DNA from: an uncultured Eubacterium sp.
Lineage (GTDB): Bacteria > Bacillota > Clostridia > Lachnospirales > Lachnospiraceae
NCBI GenBank assembly: GCA_900552795.1
Contig: USBB01000012.1
Span: 1 to 60,311, forward strand
Length of the DNA: 60,311 nucleotides
Reading direction: 5' to 3'
This document shows positions 36,216-45,317 of this stretch, in pieces; the first letter of the stretch is position 1; each line of letters opens with the position of its first letter. Under the pieces are notes generated by a model, which ran no database searches, had not been told where the DNA came from, and was given only the letters and a program-made list of their open reading frames with translations. The position numbers and the translations under genes were made by a program.

Positions 36216-37721
36216 ATGAACATTTTTGAAGATATAAGAAATATGACAGATGAAGAAATAAAAATGCAGATTGCAATGCTTAACTGTATAAATCTTGCAA
36301 ATGCGGCAAAGGAGACGACAGACAAATTTATCGGCGGACTTGCAGAATTTGCAAATAATCTTATACGCACGTTCGGAAAAACGACGGAATTTGAGTATCA
36401 GATAACTTATATTTCTGATATGATACAGGACAGTTTAAGTACAATGAAAGATAAGGATAGACAGTGGCTGTTAAGTGAATTGAAATCGCAGATTATTAAA
36501 AAGTGCGGTATAACTAATAATGATATAAGTGAGGAGAAGCTGACTTTTGTAATGATAAATGAGGCGGCTTCGGCATATAAAATAAATAAATATGAAACTT
36601 GTGCTAATAAATTGAAAAATGTCTGCATAGAATATAATAATGCACTGCTGCGTTCTTTGCATATTCACCTGCTTAAGCAGGAAAAAGATGCAAGGCAGGA
36701 GACAGATTTAAAAATGCAGAAACGGTTGGATGAAATATCTATTGAAGAAAAAAGAAATATTTATAAGGCGGTAATGCCGAAGGAATTTAGCGGAATAGGA
36801 TTTGGCAGGGTAATAAGAAGTGAGACGGGTACTAAATATCTTGGAATAGTTGCAGAGTATTTGGGATATGAATGTTTTGATTATATACGCTGTTGTGTAA
36901 TGACTTCGCTCAGGGGCCTAAAAGAGTTAAAAAAAGTATCGCAATCATTGCTCGCACAGCTTTTATTTAAAATGTATTATAAAAATGAAGATAAATACAT
37001 AGTTGATAAAAGGATTCTTCCATCATATGTAAGTCCTGACAAACAAAAGGAGCAGGACAGGCAGTTTCAGCTTCTTATTAAAAATCGTCTTGATACAGAG
37101 CAAAAGATAAAAAGAGATGAAAAACAGGCGGAAAATATAAATGGACAGCTTGAAGCAGCTAAAGAAAAATCAGAGCAGCTTAACGCCAGTTTTAACGAAA
37201 TTTCCGAGAAGTTTAAAAAGCTTGAGAAAATAAAAGAGGAATATGTAAAAAACAGGCATACAGAGAGTGAAACGAAGCAGTATTACAGTGATGTAAACGA
37301 GACAAAAAGGCAGCTTGATTACGCCGAATCACAGTGCATAAAACAGGAACAGAAAATAGATTCTCTTGAAAAGGAAAAGTCAGAAAAAGAAAAAGCACTT
37401 TTTGAGAAAAAGCAGGAGTACGAAAATATAAAAGCACAAAGTGATGGTGAAGTAAAAAGACTGACAGAAGAGATATCAACAAAATGGCGTGCATTTTATT
37501 ACAGATTTATGTTTGATGAAAGTATTTTTGGCAAAATAGTGCTTACCTTTACATCGTCTGAGAGACTCAAGATAGAGGAGATGCTTAAAGAGATGCATGT
37601 CTGCAGTGATATCTGTGCCTTTGAGACAAAACCAGGATGTACATACTGTATAGTGTCAAAAGGGAAGAGTGCTGTTATTCGTATTCAAGAGGGAAAAATA
37701 AATGGTATTGACAGATTATAA
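36216..37721 (+). CDS. Coiled-coil protein of unknown function
   Basis: A 501-residue soluble protein that I do not recognise. An alpha-helical N-terminal half contains a segment around GLKELKKVSQSLLAQLLFKMYY. A strong coiled coil (about 285-415, rich in Lys, Glu and Gln heptads) follows. The C-terminal globular part of about 85 residues contains FYYRFMFDESIFGKIVLTFTSSERLKIEEML. It overlaps folC by 20 bases, so it is cotranscribed with it. No membrane segment or signal peptide is present. Start has GGAGGG 8 bases upstream. Confidence 0.6.
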   Translation: MNIFEDIRNMTDEEIKMQIAMLNCINLANAAKETTDKFIGGLAEFANNLIRTFGKTTEFEYQITYISDMIQDSLSTMKDKDRQWLLSELKSQIIKKCGITNNDISEEKLTFVMINEAASAYKINKYETCANKLKNVCIEYNNALLRSLHIHLLKQEKDARQETDLKMQKRLDEISIEEKRNIYKAVMPKEFSGIGFGRVIRSETGTKYLGIVAEYLGYECFDYIRCCVMTSLRGLKELKKVSQSLLAQLLFKMYYKNEDKYIVDKRILPSYVSPDKQKEQDRQFQLLIKNRLDTEQKIKRDEKQAENINGQLEAAKEKSEQLNASFNEISEKFKKLEKIKEEYVKNRHTESETKQYYSDVNETKRQLDYAESQCIKQEQKIDSLEKEKSEKEKALFEKKQEYENIKAQSDGEVKRLTEEISTKWRAFYYRFMFDESIFGKIVLTFTSSERLKIEEMLKEMHVCSDICAFETKPGCTYCIVSKGKSAVIRIQEGKINGIDRL

Positions 37722-39027
37722 TAAAAAGCTTAGATATCTTGATAAAATTCCGCAGTTTGTGACGGGTACGGGAATTTCCCGTGCAGAAAAAATGCTTGAT
37801 AAGGCAGGAACAAGATATGATGGATTTAAAATAATACATGTTGCAGGGTCTAACGGAAAAGGTTCAACCTGTGCCTATCTTGAGAGCATACTCAGAAGCA
37901 ATGGTTATAAGACAGGACTTTTTACATCTCCGCACCTTGCGGATATACGTGAAAGAATAAGAATTGACGGAAATATTATATCAGAGGAGCTTTTTGAAAG
38001 GTGTTTTGACTATATATATGATATAGAAACGAAGCTTGCGCAGGATAATGTGAGATTGGCATATTTTGATTATCTGTTGGGGATTGCTTTGGAAGCATTC
38101 AGGGCAGAGAAAGTTGATTATGTAATTCTTGAGACTGGGCTTGGAGGAAGATTTGACGCAACTAATGCAGTAAAGGGAAAGGTGCTTAGTGTTATAGCAA
38201 CTATAAGCCTTGAACATACTGCAATTCTTGGGGATTCGTTAAAAAAAATTGCTTTTGAAAAGTCTGGGATAATAGCAAAAAAGGTTCCGGTTGTGTATTT
38301 GGACAGCAGCAAAGAGGCATCAGAGGTTATTAAAAAGATTGCTGATGATAATCAAGCAGAAATGTATCCTGTAAAAGATAAAGATATTGCAGTAGATAAA
38401 ATAGACAAAAACCATATTGATTTTTCATTACATAATGGGTATCATAAAGATAATTGCTATAAAATAGCAACCTGTGCAGTTTATCAGACTAAAAACTGTG
38501 CCCTTGCATTATGCAGTGCGAAAGTTCTGCAAAAACAGGGACTGATAAGCTTATCAGAAAAAGATACTAAGACTGCGGTATGGCAGGCATTTTGGCCGGG
38601 AAGGATGGAGCAGTTTTCGGACAGGATTTATGTTGACGGTGCTCATAATCCCGAGGGAATTAAGGCATTTATACAGACATTACAGACGGTATTTAACGGT
38701 TCAGGTCATACACTGCTTTTTTCTGTAGTTAATGATAAGGCATTTGAACCGATGATAAGACAGCTGTGCGAAAGCGGTCTTTTTGACAGGTATGTGGTTA
38801 CGCAGATACAGGGGGACAGGCTTTTGGCAGGAAAGTACATACAGGACATTTTTAAGAAATATACGGATAATCCCGTTTATGAATATGAGGATTTAGAAGA
38901 CGCCTTTGTAAGTGCGGTGAAGCTTTCACATGATAATGACGGGGATTTGTTTTGCGCAGGTTCATTGTATCTTACGGGTGACATTAAAAAAATAATGCAG
39001 AAAAAGAAAGGGTTTACGGATAAATGA
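37702..39027 (+). CDS. folC: Folylpolyglutamate synthase/dihydrofolate synthase
   Basis: A 441-residue Mur-ligase-like enzyme that adds glutamate to folates. The ATP loop is VAGSNGKGST, followed by GLFTSPHLADIRERI, the ILETGLGGRFDATN metal site region, and the C-terminal ligase domain with YVDGAHNPEGI. Length and motifs are normal. It overlaps the upstream coiled-coil gene by 20 bases, and its TGA overlaps the ATG of a 48-codon ORF. Confidence 0.93.
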   Translation: MVLTDYNKKLRYLDKIPQFVTGTGISRAEKMLDKAGTRYDGFKIIHVAGSNGKGSTCAYLESILRSNGYKTGLFTSPHLADIRERIRIDGNIISEELFERCFDYIYDIETKLAQDNVRLAYFDYLLGIALEAFRAEKVDYVILETGLGGRFDATNAVKGKVLSVIATISLEHTAILGDSLKKIAFEKSGIIAKKVPVVYLDSSKEASEVIKKIADDNQAEMYPVKDKDIAVDKIDKNHIDFSLHNGYHKDNCYKIATCAVYQTKNCALALCSAKVLQKQGLISLSEKDTKTAVWQAFWPGRMEQFSDRIYVDGAHNPEGIKAFIQTLQTVFNGSGHTLLFSVVNDKAFEPMIRQLCESGLFDRYVVTQIQGDRLLAGKYIQDIFKKYTDNPVYEYEDLEDAFVSAVKLSHDNDGDLFCAGSLYLTGDIKKIMQKKKGFTDK

Positions 39028-39170
39028 TAGATTTTGAAGAAGAACTTAAAAAATTCCAGCCAAGTCTGGAAGTAGATGATGCAGAGGATGCAATTTACAA
39101 TAATGACGTTCCTGATATAACAGAGCTGATAAGCAAAATCGTGGATGATTTATCAGATAAAAAGAACTGA
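39024..39170 (+). CDS. Small acidic protein, 48 residues
   Basis: ATG at 39024 overlaps the folC stop in the ATGA form, typical of coupled translation. The 48-residue product starts MIDFEEELKKFQPSLEVDD and ends SKIVDDLSDKKN, with 16 Asp/Glu. No hydrophobic segment. The overlap, the sensible composition and the stop 54 bases before the next start support it as a real gene. Function unknown. Confidence 0.6.
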   Translation: MIDFEEELKKFQPSLEVDDAEDAIYNNDVPDITELISKIVDDLSDKKN

Positions 39171-39224
39171 TAATTAAAATGAGAAGTATCTAAATCAGTC
39201 TGCTTAAGGAAAGTTGGTAAAATT

Positions 39225-40622
39225 ATGAAATGTTATAAGTGTCATGCACAGTTATCAAGTGACAATGTATGTCCGCAGTGTGGTGCGGATGTTTCTTTGT
39301 ATAAAAAGGCTGTTAAGGCATCAGCTGCATATTACAATAAGGGACTTTTAAAGGCACAGGTAAGAGATTTGTCAGGTGCGATAGAAAGTCTTAAGATGAG
39401 CATTACAATAAATAAAAACAATATAGAGGCAAGAAATCTTTTAGGCCTCGTTTATTGTGAGACCGGAGAAGTTGTACAGGCATTAAGTGAGTGGGTTATG
39501 AGTAAAAATCTTTGTCCTGATGATAACATTGCTGGTGAATATATAGAGAAGATACAGTCTAATCAGACGAAATTTGAGATGGTTACTACCATGATTAAAA
39601 AGTACAACCTTTCGCTGCGTTACGCAAAAGAGGGAAATTATGACATGGCATTAATCCAGCTTAAGAAAGTTACATCATCAAGTCCTAATTTTATAAAGGC
39701 GCATCAGCTTCTTGCTTTGCTTTATATAAAGGACAGAGACTATCAAAGAGCAAGACGCCATCTTAATATAGTGTTAAAGATAGACGCCGGAAATACACTC
39801 GCAAGATTATATGTTTCCGATATTGAAGCTGAGCTTGCTGCTAAAAAGAAGGAAAGTAAGGGAGCAGGGTTTCTTCCTAAGAAAAAAGCCAAGGATGAGC
39901 AGTACAAGCCTCTCAGCGGCAATGATGTTATTATTCCGAGAGCGTCTTATAAAGAACCGAGCAACGGTGCAATAACTGTTATAAATATATTGGCCGGAGT
40001 TGTTATAGGAGCTGCACTTATATGGTTTTTGATAACGCCTGCACGTTACAAAGGTCTTACGGAGGAGTATAACAAAAGCATAAAAGAGTACAGTGAACAG
40101 CTGTCTAACGGAAATGTTGAAATAAATTCCTTAAATAAGCAGATTGAGCAGATTACGGCAGATAAGGAAGCTTTGGAGGAAAGACTTTCACAGATAAGCG
40201 GAGACAGCGGTGATAATAAGCTGTTAACTGCGGTAATAAACGCAGCTAATTTATATATTGCAGATGATAAGACATCAGCAGCGGTAGCTCTTTTAGATGT
40301 GGATGTAAGTTCACTTCCTACTGATGAGGCAAAGAGTCTTTATAATACGATTGCGAGCCTTACAATGTCTGATGCAGCAACAGCACTTTACAACACAGGC
40401 AGAGCTTCATACCGTAAATCTGATTATAATAATGCCGCAGACAGTTTTGTAAAGTCATTTAAGTGTGACAGTGCTAAGGTCGAGTCGGCTTACTATGCAG
40501 CTAAAAGTTATGAGGCGTTGAACAACACAGAAGAAGCAAAAAAATATTTTCAGTACATCGTGGATGAATTTGTGACAAGCAGTTATTACGGTGAGGCAAA
40601 GACTTATATAGAGACTCATTGA
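39225..40622 (+). CDS. Membrane protein with N-terminal zinc ribbon and TPR repeats
   Basis: A 465-residue protein. An N-terminal zinc ribbon has Cys3, Cys6, Cys16 and Cys19. TPR-like helical repeats (about 30-200, with NLLGLVYCETG and AHQLLALLYIKDRDYQRARRHL) follow. Then come a basic stretch, one membrane helix (about 250-272), a coiled coil (about 280-330) and a second TPR pair (about 375-462) ending YGEAKTYIETH. The two TPR blocks are on opposite sides of the membrane. It probably acts as a scaffold, but no partner can be named. It follows the folC gene group and ends at a terminator. Confidence 0.7.
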   Translation: MKCYKCHAQLSSDNVCPQCGADVSLYKKAVKASAAYYNKGLLKAQVRDLSGAIESLKMSITINKNNIEARNLLGLVYCETGEVVQALSEWVMSKNLCPDDNIAGEYIEKIQSNQTKFEMVTTMIKKYNLSLRYAKEGNYDMALIQLKKVTSSSPNFIKAHQLLALLYIKDRDYQRARRHLNIVLKIDAGNTLARLYVSDIEAELAAKKKESKGAGFLPKKKAKDEQYKPLSGNDVIIPRASYKEPSNGAITVINILAGVVIGAALIWFLITPARYKGLTEEYNKSIKEYSEQLSNGNVEINSLNKQIEQITADKEALEERLSQISGDSGDNKLLTAVINAANLYIADDKTSAAVALLDVDVSSLPTDEAKSLYNTIASLTMSDAATALYNTGRASYRKSDYNNAADSFVKSFKCDSAKVESAYYAAKSYEALNNTEEAKKYFQYIVDEFVTSSYYGEAKTYIETH

Positions 40623-40659
40623 TATATGCAGTTTGTTTAAAGTAAGGTACTTTTGATGG

Positions 40660-40694
40660 CCCCCTGACAGATAAATTTCTGTCAGGGGGTTTTT
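40660..40694 (+). terminator. Terminator before the sporulation operon
   Basis: Stem CCCCCTGACAGA / TCTGTCAGGGGG followed by TTTTTAT. Confidence 0.9.
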
Positions 40695-40747
40695 ATAAAA
40701 CAGTCAGACGGACATTTAGTAGAAAATGAGAGGTATAGGGCGAAAAA

Positions 40748-41137
40748 ATGGAAAATGAAATCAGTTATGCAGAAGAGAAAAGAAGTACAGATTATATTTA
40801 TATGGTTTCAGGTACGAGACTTATAATCAGCATGGCAGCTGAACTTGACCATCATCTTGCAGATGAGATGAGGGATGTTATTGACAATATAATTGATGAG
40901 AGAGGTGTACGCAATATTGTATTTGATTTTGGCAGGATTGGATTTATGGATAGTGCGGGTATAGGCCTTATTATGGGCAGATACAAAAAAATAAGAGAAA
41001 AAGGTGCTATTTATATAGCGGGGGCGAATGAGAGTATTAACAGAATACTGCTAATTTCAGGACTACATAAGCTTGTTGTATGCTGCGAGGATACAAATGA
41101 TGCAGTAAGACAGATTGTAAAGAGAGGTGAGAATTGA
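40748..41137 (+). CDS. spoIIAA: Anti-sigma F factor antagonist SpoIIAA
   Basis: A 129-residue STAS-domain protein. The phosphorylated serine is Ser69 in FMDSAGIGLIMGRYK. In its unphosphorylated form it would capture SpoIIAB and release sigma F in the forespore. The protein has about 11 more N-terminal residues than the Bacillus one. It is the first gene of a tightly packed operon and its stop overlaps the next start (TGATG). No clear sigma-A or sigma-H promoter could be assigned in the 50 bases upstream. Confidence 0.9.
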   Translation: MENEISYAEEKRSTDYIYMVSGTRLIISMAAELDHHLADEMRDVIDNIIDERGVRNIVFDFGRIGFMDSAGIGLIMGRYKKIREKGAIYIAGANESINRILLISGLHKLVVCCEDTNDAVRQIVKRGEN

Positions 41138-41589
41138 TGAAAAATGAAGAAATGAAAAATGCAGACAAAGATACGATGGAACTGATATTTACTTCCAAAT
41201 CAGAGAATGAAAATTTTGCGAGAGTTGTTGCGGCAGCATTTTGTGCACGTCTCGACCCGACAGTAGAAGAAATTTCAGATATTAAAACTGCGGTATCGGA
41301 AGCCGTTACTAACTGTGTTGTGCATGGATATGAAAATACAATAGGGCAGATATATATGAAATGCAGTATAGATGGTGATGAGGTGACAATTCAGATTCAC
41401 GATGATGGTGTCGGAATTGGTGATATAACTCAGGCTATGGAACCTCTGTATACATCAAAACCGCAGCTTGAGCGGTCAGGCATGGGATTTTCCTTTATGG
41501 AGGCTTTTATGGATGAATTAAGGGTTGATTCTAAAAAAGGCAGAGGAACAACAATAATTATGAAAAAAAGGATAGGTGTGAGAGATTAG
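41137..41589 (+). CDS. spoIIAB: Anti-sigma F factor SpoIIAB
   Basis: A 150-residue serine kinase and anti-sigma factor with a GHKL ATPase fold: N-box EAVTNCVVHGYEN, G1 box IHDDGVGIGD and G2-like segment ERSGMGFSFMEAFMD. It holds sigma F inactive and phosphorylates SpoIIAA. The ATG at 41137 overlaps the spoIIAA stop; a TTG one codon earlier is less likely. It lies between its two partners, as in other spore formers. Confidence 0.93.
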   Translation: MKNEEMKNADKDTMELIFTSKSENENFARVVAAAFCARLDPTVEEISDIKTAVSEAVTNCVVHGYENTIGQIYMKCSIDGDEVTIQIHDDGVGIGDITQAMEPLYTSKPQLERSGMGFSFMEAFMDELRVDSKKGRGTTIIMKKRIGVRD

Positions 41590-41607
41590 TGGATAGGGTG
41601 TGGTTAT

Positions 41608-42330
41608 ATGGATCATACTAAGGAACTGATTGAAAATGCACATAATGGAGATAAAAATGCAAGGGACCAGCTTATATTGGAAAATATGGGGCTTATATGG
41701 AGTATTGTTAAACGATTTTTAAACAGAGGCTATGAACAGGAGGATTTGTTTCAGGTAGGAAGCATAGGGCTTATAAAGGCGGTTGATAAATTTGACATGT
41801 CCTTTGATGTTAAATTTTCAACGTATGCCGTGCCGATGATAGCCGGGGAGATAAAAAGGTTTTTAAGAGACGATGGAATGATAAAGGTGAGTCGTAATTT
41901 AAAGGAGATAGCGTATAAATCGTATCTTGCAAAGGAGGAGCTTGAAAGAGAGCTGAAAAGAGAGCCGACTTTGGCTGAGATAGCGCAGAGGCTTGATGTG
42001 TCTGCTGAAGACATAGTTCAGGCGATGGATGCATCATCTGAGATAGAATCTCTTCACAAAGTAATATATCAGGGTAATGGCAGCGATATCTCTCTTATGG
42101 ACAGGCTTCAAAAGGATGGGGACGACTGTGAGGAGGTTATGGACAGGATGCTTCTTGAGCAGATGATGCGCTCACTTGACTCAAAGGAAAGACGCTTTAT
42201 CTATCTTAGATATTATCAGGATAAAACCCAAAAACAGATTGCTGTCGAATTTGGTGTGTCACAAGTTCAAATTTCGCGTATGGAAAAGAAAATTCTGCAA
42301 AAAATGAAAGTAGCAGGAGGATTTTTATAA
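41608..42330 (+). CDS. sigF: RNA polymerase sporulation sigma factor SigF
   Basis: A 240-residue sigma-70 family factor. Region 2 contains DLFQVGSIGLIKAVDKFDMSFDVKFSTYAVPMIAGEIKRFLRDDG, with typical promoter-melting residues. Regions 3 (EIAQRLDVSAEDIVQAMD) and 4 (KTQKQIAVEFGVSQVQISRMEKKIL) follow. Identity as sigma F rests on the sequence type and on the spoIIAA-spoIIAB genes directly upstream. Its stop overlaps the spoVAA start (TAATG), so the forespore sigma factor and spoVA genes are physically coupled. Confidence 0.93.
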   Translation: MDHTKELIENAHNGDKNARDQLILENMGLIWSIVKRFLNRGYEQEDLFQVGSIGLIKAVDKFDMSFDVKFSTYAVPMIAGEIKRFLRDDGMIKVSRNLKEIAYKSYLAKEELERELKREPTLAEIAQRLDVSAEDIVQAMDASSEIESLHKVIYQGNGSDISLMDRLQKDGDDCEEVMDRMLLEQMMRSLDSKERRFIYLRYYQDKTQKQIAVEFGVSQVQISRMEKKILQKMKVAGGFL

Positions 42331-42953
42331 TGAGTGAAACAGTTTATTTGCAGATTAAAAGAAATATTGAAGTTGATAAAAGAACGGTGACAATAGGTGA
42401 TGTTGCTCATATATTGTGCAATGACAACGCCATGGCAGCTAAAATAAAGACACTTAAGCTTATAAAAGTAGATGATGTCAAAAAGAAAAGAATATGCTTT
42501 TCATGTATGTATGTAATTGAGCTTATAAATCAGGAGTACCCTGATGTTGATGTGAATAATATAGGTGAAAGCGATTTTGTGGTCGATTATATAAAGCAAA
42601 AAAAGCATTATAAGTTTTTGCAGATACTTCTTATAGCATTTGTCGCGTTATTTACATTTATCGGCAGTATGTATGCTGTTATGGCCTACAACAATGATGT
42701 TGGAACGATTGAAATTTTTGACAGAGTATACAGTCTTTTTGGAAACAGCGGGCTAAAGGATTTGAAGCTGCTTGAGATTACCTATGCACTTGGCCTTGCA
42801 GGCGGAATAATACTATTCTACAACCATTTTGGAGGTAAGAGGTTTGGTACGGATCCGTCGCCTATAGAGGTGGAGATGCAGAAGTATGAAAAGGATGTCG
42901 ATGATACTCTGATAGAGAGAAGCGATGCAAAGAATGAGGAGAAAATGCTGTGA
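42330..42953 (+). CDS. spoVAA: Stage V sporulation protein AA
   Basis: A 207-residue protein with a cytoplasmic N-terminal domain (about 1-92: VYLQIKRNIEVDKRTVTIGDVAHILC) and two membrane helices (about 95-118 and 145-165). This matches SpoVAA, part of the channel complex that imports dipicolinic acid into the forespore and releases it on germination. Assignment is supported by position next to sigF. It overlaps the next gene in the GTGA form. Confidence 0.85.
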   Translation: MSETVYLQIKRNIEVDKRTVTIGDVAHILCNDNAMAAKIKTLKLIKVDDVKKKRICFSCMYVIELINQEYPDVDVNNIGESDFVVDYIKQKKHYKFLQILLIAFVALFTFIGSMYAVMAYNNDVGTIEIFDRVYSLFGNSGLKDLKLLEITYALGLAGGIILFYNHFGGKRFGTDPSPIEVEMQKYEKDVDDTLIERSDAKNEEKML

Positions 42954-43384
42954 ATAACTTTAGTGTTTTTTGGGAGGCAGTAATTCTTATTATGTTTGGA
43001 ACGAGTGCCGGAGCACTTACGGCGGCCGGTTATTTTGCGGTGATAAACAGTATAGGAATGATTAATCGTGTTGCTGCGGTTACAAAAACGACAAAATATA
43101 TTTTTTATTACGAGGAAATTATTATAGCAGGGGCAATAATAGGAAATATACTGTCTTTATTTGATATAAGAATAAATTTAGGCATAACGGGGATAATCCT
43201 ACTGGGAGCTTTTGCCGGAATGTATGTAGGATTATTTGTTGTGAGCCTTGCTGAAACTACGAAAGTTATGCCTATTTTTGTAAGAAGAGTAAGAATAGGC
43301 GGAGGACTTGGAATAATTGTGCTTATGATAGCACTCGGAAAGGCAGTGGGACATTTAATCTACTATCTAATTTTATACAGATAA
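42950..43384 (+). CDS. spoVAB: Stage V sporulation protein AB
   Basis: A 144-residue membrane protein with about four helices, starting NNFSVFWEAVILIMFGTSAGALTAAGYFAVINSIGM. This fits the SpoVAB family and its place in the spoVA order. The start is GTG at 42950, eight bases after GAGGAG. It is a subunit of the dipicolinic acid channel with an unclear exact role. Confidence 0.82.
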   Translation: MNNFSVFWEAVILIMFGTSAGALTAAGYFAVINSIGMINRVAAVTKTTKYIFYYEEIIIAGAIIGNILSLFDIRINLGITGIILLGAFAGMYVGLFVVSLAETTKVMPIFVRRVRIGGGLGIIVLMIALGKAVGHLIYYLILYR

Positions 43385-43401
43385 GGAGGTTGGTCTTAAA
43401 A

Positions 43402-43872
43402 ATGCCGAAGTATAATGATGAAGCAAAAAGAAATGAAAAGTATAACAAGTACGTTGAAAATGTGACACCGAAAGCAAATTGCAGCGTTAACTGTATAAAA
43501 GCATTTATAGTCGGAGGGATTATATGTGCAATAGGACAGCTGCTTACAATGGTGTTAATGAAAATGGGAATTTCAAAGGATGAGGCTGCGCTGTGGACAA
43601 CGGTGGGACTGGTTTTTGTAAGTGCACTTCTTACCGGATTAAATATTTATCCTCTTATCACAACATGGGGTGGTGCAGGAAGCCTTGTGCCGATTACAGG
43701 ATTTGCAAACAGTGTGGCGGCACCGGCTATAGAGTATAAAAAAGAAGGACAGGTATTTGGTATAGGCTGCAAAATATTTACTATAGCAGGCCCTGTTATT
43801 GTATATGGGATACTTACATCGTGGATTGCAGGAATAATTTATCTCATTGGAAAGGGGTTTGGTATATGGTAA
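43402..43872 (+). CDS. spoVAC: Stage V sporulation protein AC
   Basis: A 156-residue membrane protein with an N-terminal soluble tail and about four helices. IKAFIVGGIICAIGQLL and GGAGSLVPITGFANSVAAPAIE are SpoVAC/SpoVAE family signatures. In Bacillus SpoVAC acts as a mechanosensitive channel during germination. The ATG at 43402 is used; the frame opens at a TTG lying directly on the ribosome binding site. It overlaps spoVAD by 7 bases. Confidence 0.92.
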   Translation: MPKYNDEAKRNEKYNKYVENVTPKANCSVNCIKAFIVGGIICAIGQLLTMVLMKMGISKDEAALWTTVGLVFVSALLTGLNIYPLITTWGGAGSLVPITGFANSVAAPAIEYKKEGQVFGIGCKIFTIAGPVIVYGILTSWIAGIIYLIGKGFGIW

Positions 43873-44870
43873 AAGGAAAGCAGTCGGTTCTGTTTGATAA
43901 ACCGGTATATATCGAAGAGACAGCCAGTGTTGTAGGGCAGAAAGAGGGTGAGGGACCTTTAAAGGATTATTTTGACATAATAGAAAAAGACCCTGTTTTT
44001 GGTGGAAATGACTGGGAAGAAGCTGAGAGTAAACTGATAGAAAAAACGATAGATAAGCTTTTAATAAAGGCAAAGCGTTCAATAGACGATATAAGATACA
44101 TTTATGCAGGTGATTTGCTTGGACAGCTTATTGCAAGCTCGTTCGGCTTAAAGAAGTATGATGTTCCGGTATTCGGACTGTATGGAGCGTGTTCGACATT
44201 TGGAGAAGGCTTGGGGCTTGGTGCAATGTCTGTAAGCTCAGGCTATGCGGACCGCGTGATTGTATCAGCGTCAAGCCATTTTGCCAGCGCCGAGAAACAG
44301 TTCAGATTTCCGCTTGAATATGGAAACCAGAGACCGCCTGCTTCGACATGGACTGTTACAGGCTGCGGGGCTGTCATACTTTCGAGTGATATGGGCCAGA
44401 TTAAGGTAAGCGGCATGACAACCGGCAAAATTGTAGATTACGGAGTTAAAGATTCTATGAATATGGGAGCATGCATGGCACCTGCGGCAGCAGATCTCAT
44501 AATGGCAAATTTCAGGGATCTGGAAGTTGATGAAAAATATTATGATCTCATAATTACGGGAGATTTAGGAACAGTAGGAAGACAGATACTTCTTGATTTA
44601 TTAAGGGAAAACGGATATGAGATAAGCAACAGATATAAGGATTGTGGAATAGAGATGTTTGACAGCGAAAGTCAGGATACAAATGCAGGAGGAAGCGGCT
44701 GCGGATGCAGCGCTGTTACGCTTTGTTCATATCTTTATAAGAATCTTAAATCTAAAAAGTGGAAGCGGATTTTGTTTGTTCCTACGGGAGCACTGTTGTC
44801 TACTGTAAGCTACAATGAGGGAAGGAGTGTTCCGGGAATAGCACATGGTGTAATACTGGAGAGTGTGTGA
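43866..44870 (+). CDS. spoVAD: Stage V sporulation protein AD
   Basis: A 334-residue soluble protein of the thiolase-like fold, with FGLYGACSTFGEGLGLGAMSVSSGYADR and RPPASTWTVTGCGA segments. SpoVAD binds dipicolinic acid. The ATG at 43866 (MVKGKQSVLFDKPVYIEET) overlaps the end of spoVAC; the longer frame from 43821 is spoVAC coding sequence. Conserved length and motifs make this a firm call. Confidence 0.94.
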   Translation: MVKGKQSVLFDKPVYIEETASVVGQKEGEGPLKDYFDIIEKDPVFGGNDWEEAESKLIEKTIDKLLIKAKRSIDDIRYIYAGDLLGQLIASSFGLKKYDVPVFGLYGACSTFGEGLGLGAMSVSSGYADRVIVSASSHFASAEKQFRFPLEYGNQRPPASTWTVTGCGAVILSSDMGQIKVSGMTTGKIVDYGVKDSMNMGACMAPAAADLIMANFRDLEVDEKYYDLIITGDLGTVGRQILLDLLRENGYEISNRYKDCGIEMFDSESQDTNAGGSGCGCSAVTLCSYLYKNLKSKKWKRILFVPTGALLSTVSYNEGRSVPGIAHGVILESV

Positions 44871-44871
44871 T

Positions 44872-45231
44872 ATGGAATTATTAAAAGCATTTATAGTCGG
44901 TGGGCTTATATGCGCCCTTGTACAGATACTTATGGATAAGACTAAGCTTATGCCGGGAAGAATAATGGTGCTGCTTGTGTGCAGCGGAGTGGTCTTGGGA
45001 ATGGCAGGAATATACGGGCCTTTTCAGGAATTTGCAGGTGCAGGAGCATCAGTCCCGCTTTTAGGCTTTGGAAATGTGCTTTGGAAAGGGATGAAGCAGG
45101 CGATTGACAGCGATGGTCTGATAGGGCTTTTTAAGGGTGGTTTTACTGCAGGAGCAGTCGGGATATCGGCGGCGCTTATATTTGGATATATAGCTTCGTT
45201 GATATTTGATCCTAAAATGAAGAAAAAGTAA
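44872..45231 (+). CDS. spoVAE: Stage V sporulation protein AE (SpoVAEb type)
   Basis: A 119-residue membrane protein with about four helices. The start MELLKAFIVGGLICALVQILMD and GAGASVPLLGFGNVLWKGMKQ echo spoVAC, since the two are paralogues. The ATG at 44872 follows GGAGAG. It is the last gene of the operon; spoVAEa and spoVAF, found in Bacillus, are not present here. Confidence 0.9.
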   Translation: MELLKAFIVGGLICALVQILMDKTKLMPGRIMVLLVCSGVVLGMAGIYGPFQEFAGAGASVPLLGFGNVLWKGMKQAIDSDGLIGLFKGGFTAGAVGISAALIFGYIASLIFDPKMKKK

Positions 45232-45254
45232 TTATGTAGCAAATGTCAATTAAT

Positions 45255-45300
45255 AAAAGAGCTGTTTAACGCATATCACTTTGCGTTAAACAGCTCTTTA
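45255..45300. terminator. Bidirectional terminator between spoVAE and the PBP gene
   Basis: Long inverted repeat AAAGAGCTGTTTAACGCA / TGCGTTAAACAGCTCTTT, serving the convergent spoVA (plus) and PBP (minus) transcripts. Confidence 0.85.
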
Positions 45301-45317
45301 TATCTATCAGTTATTCT

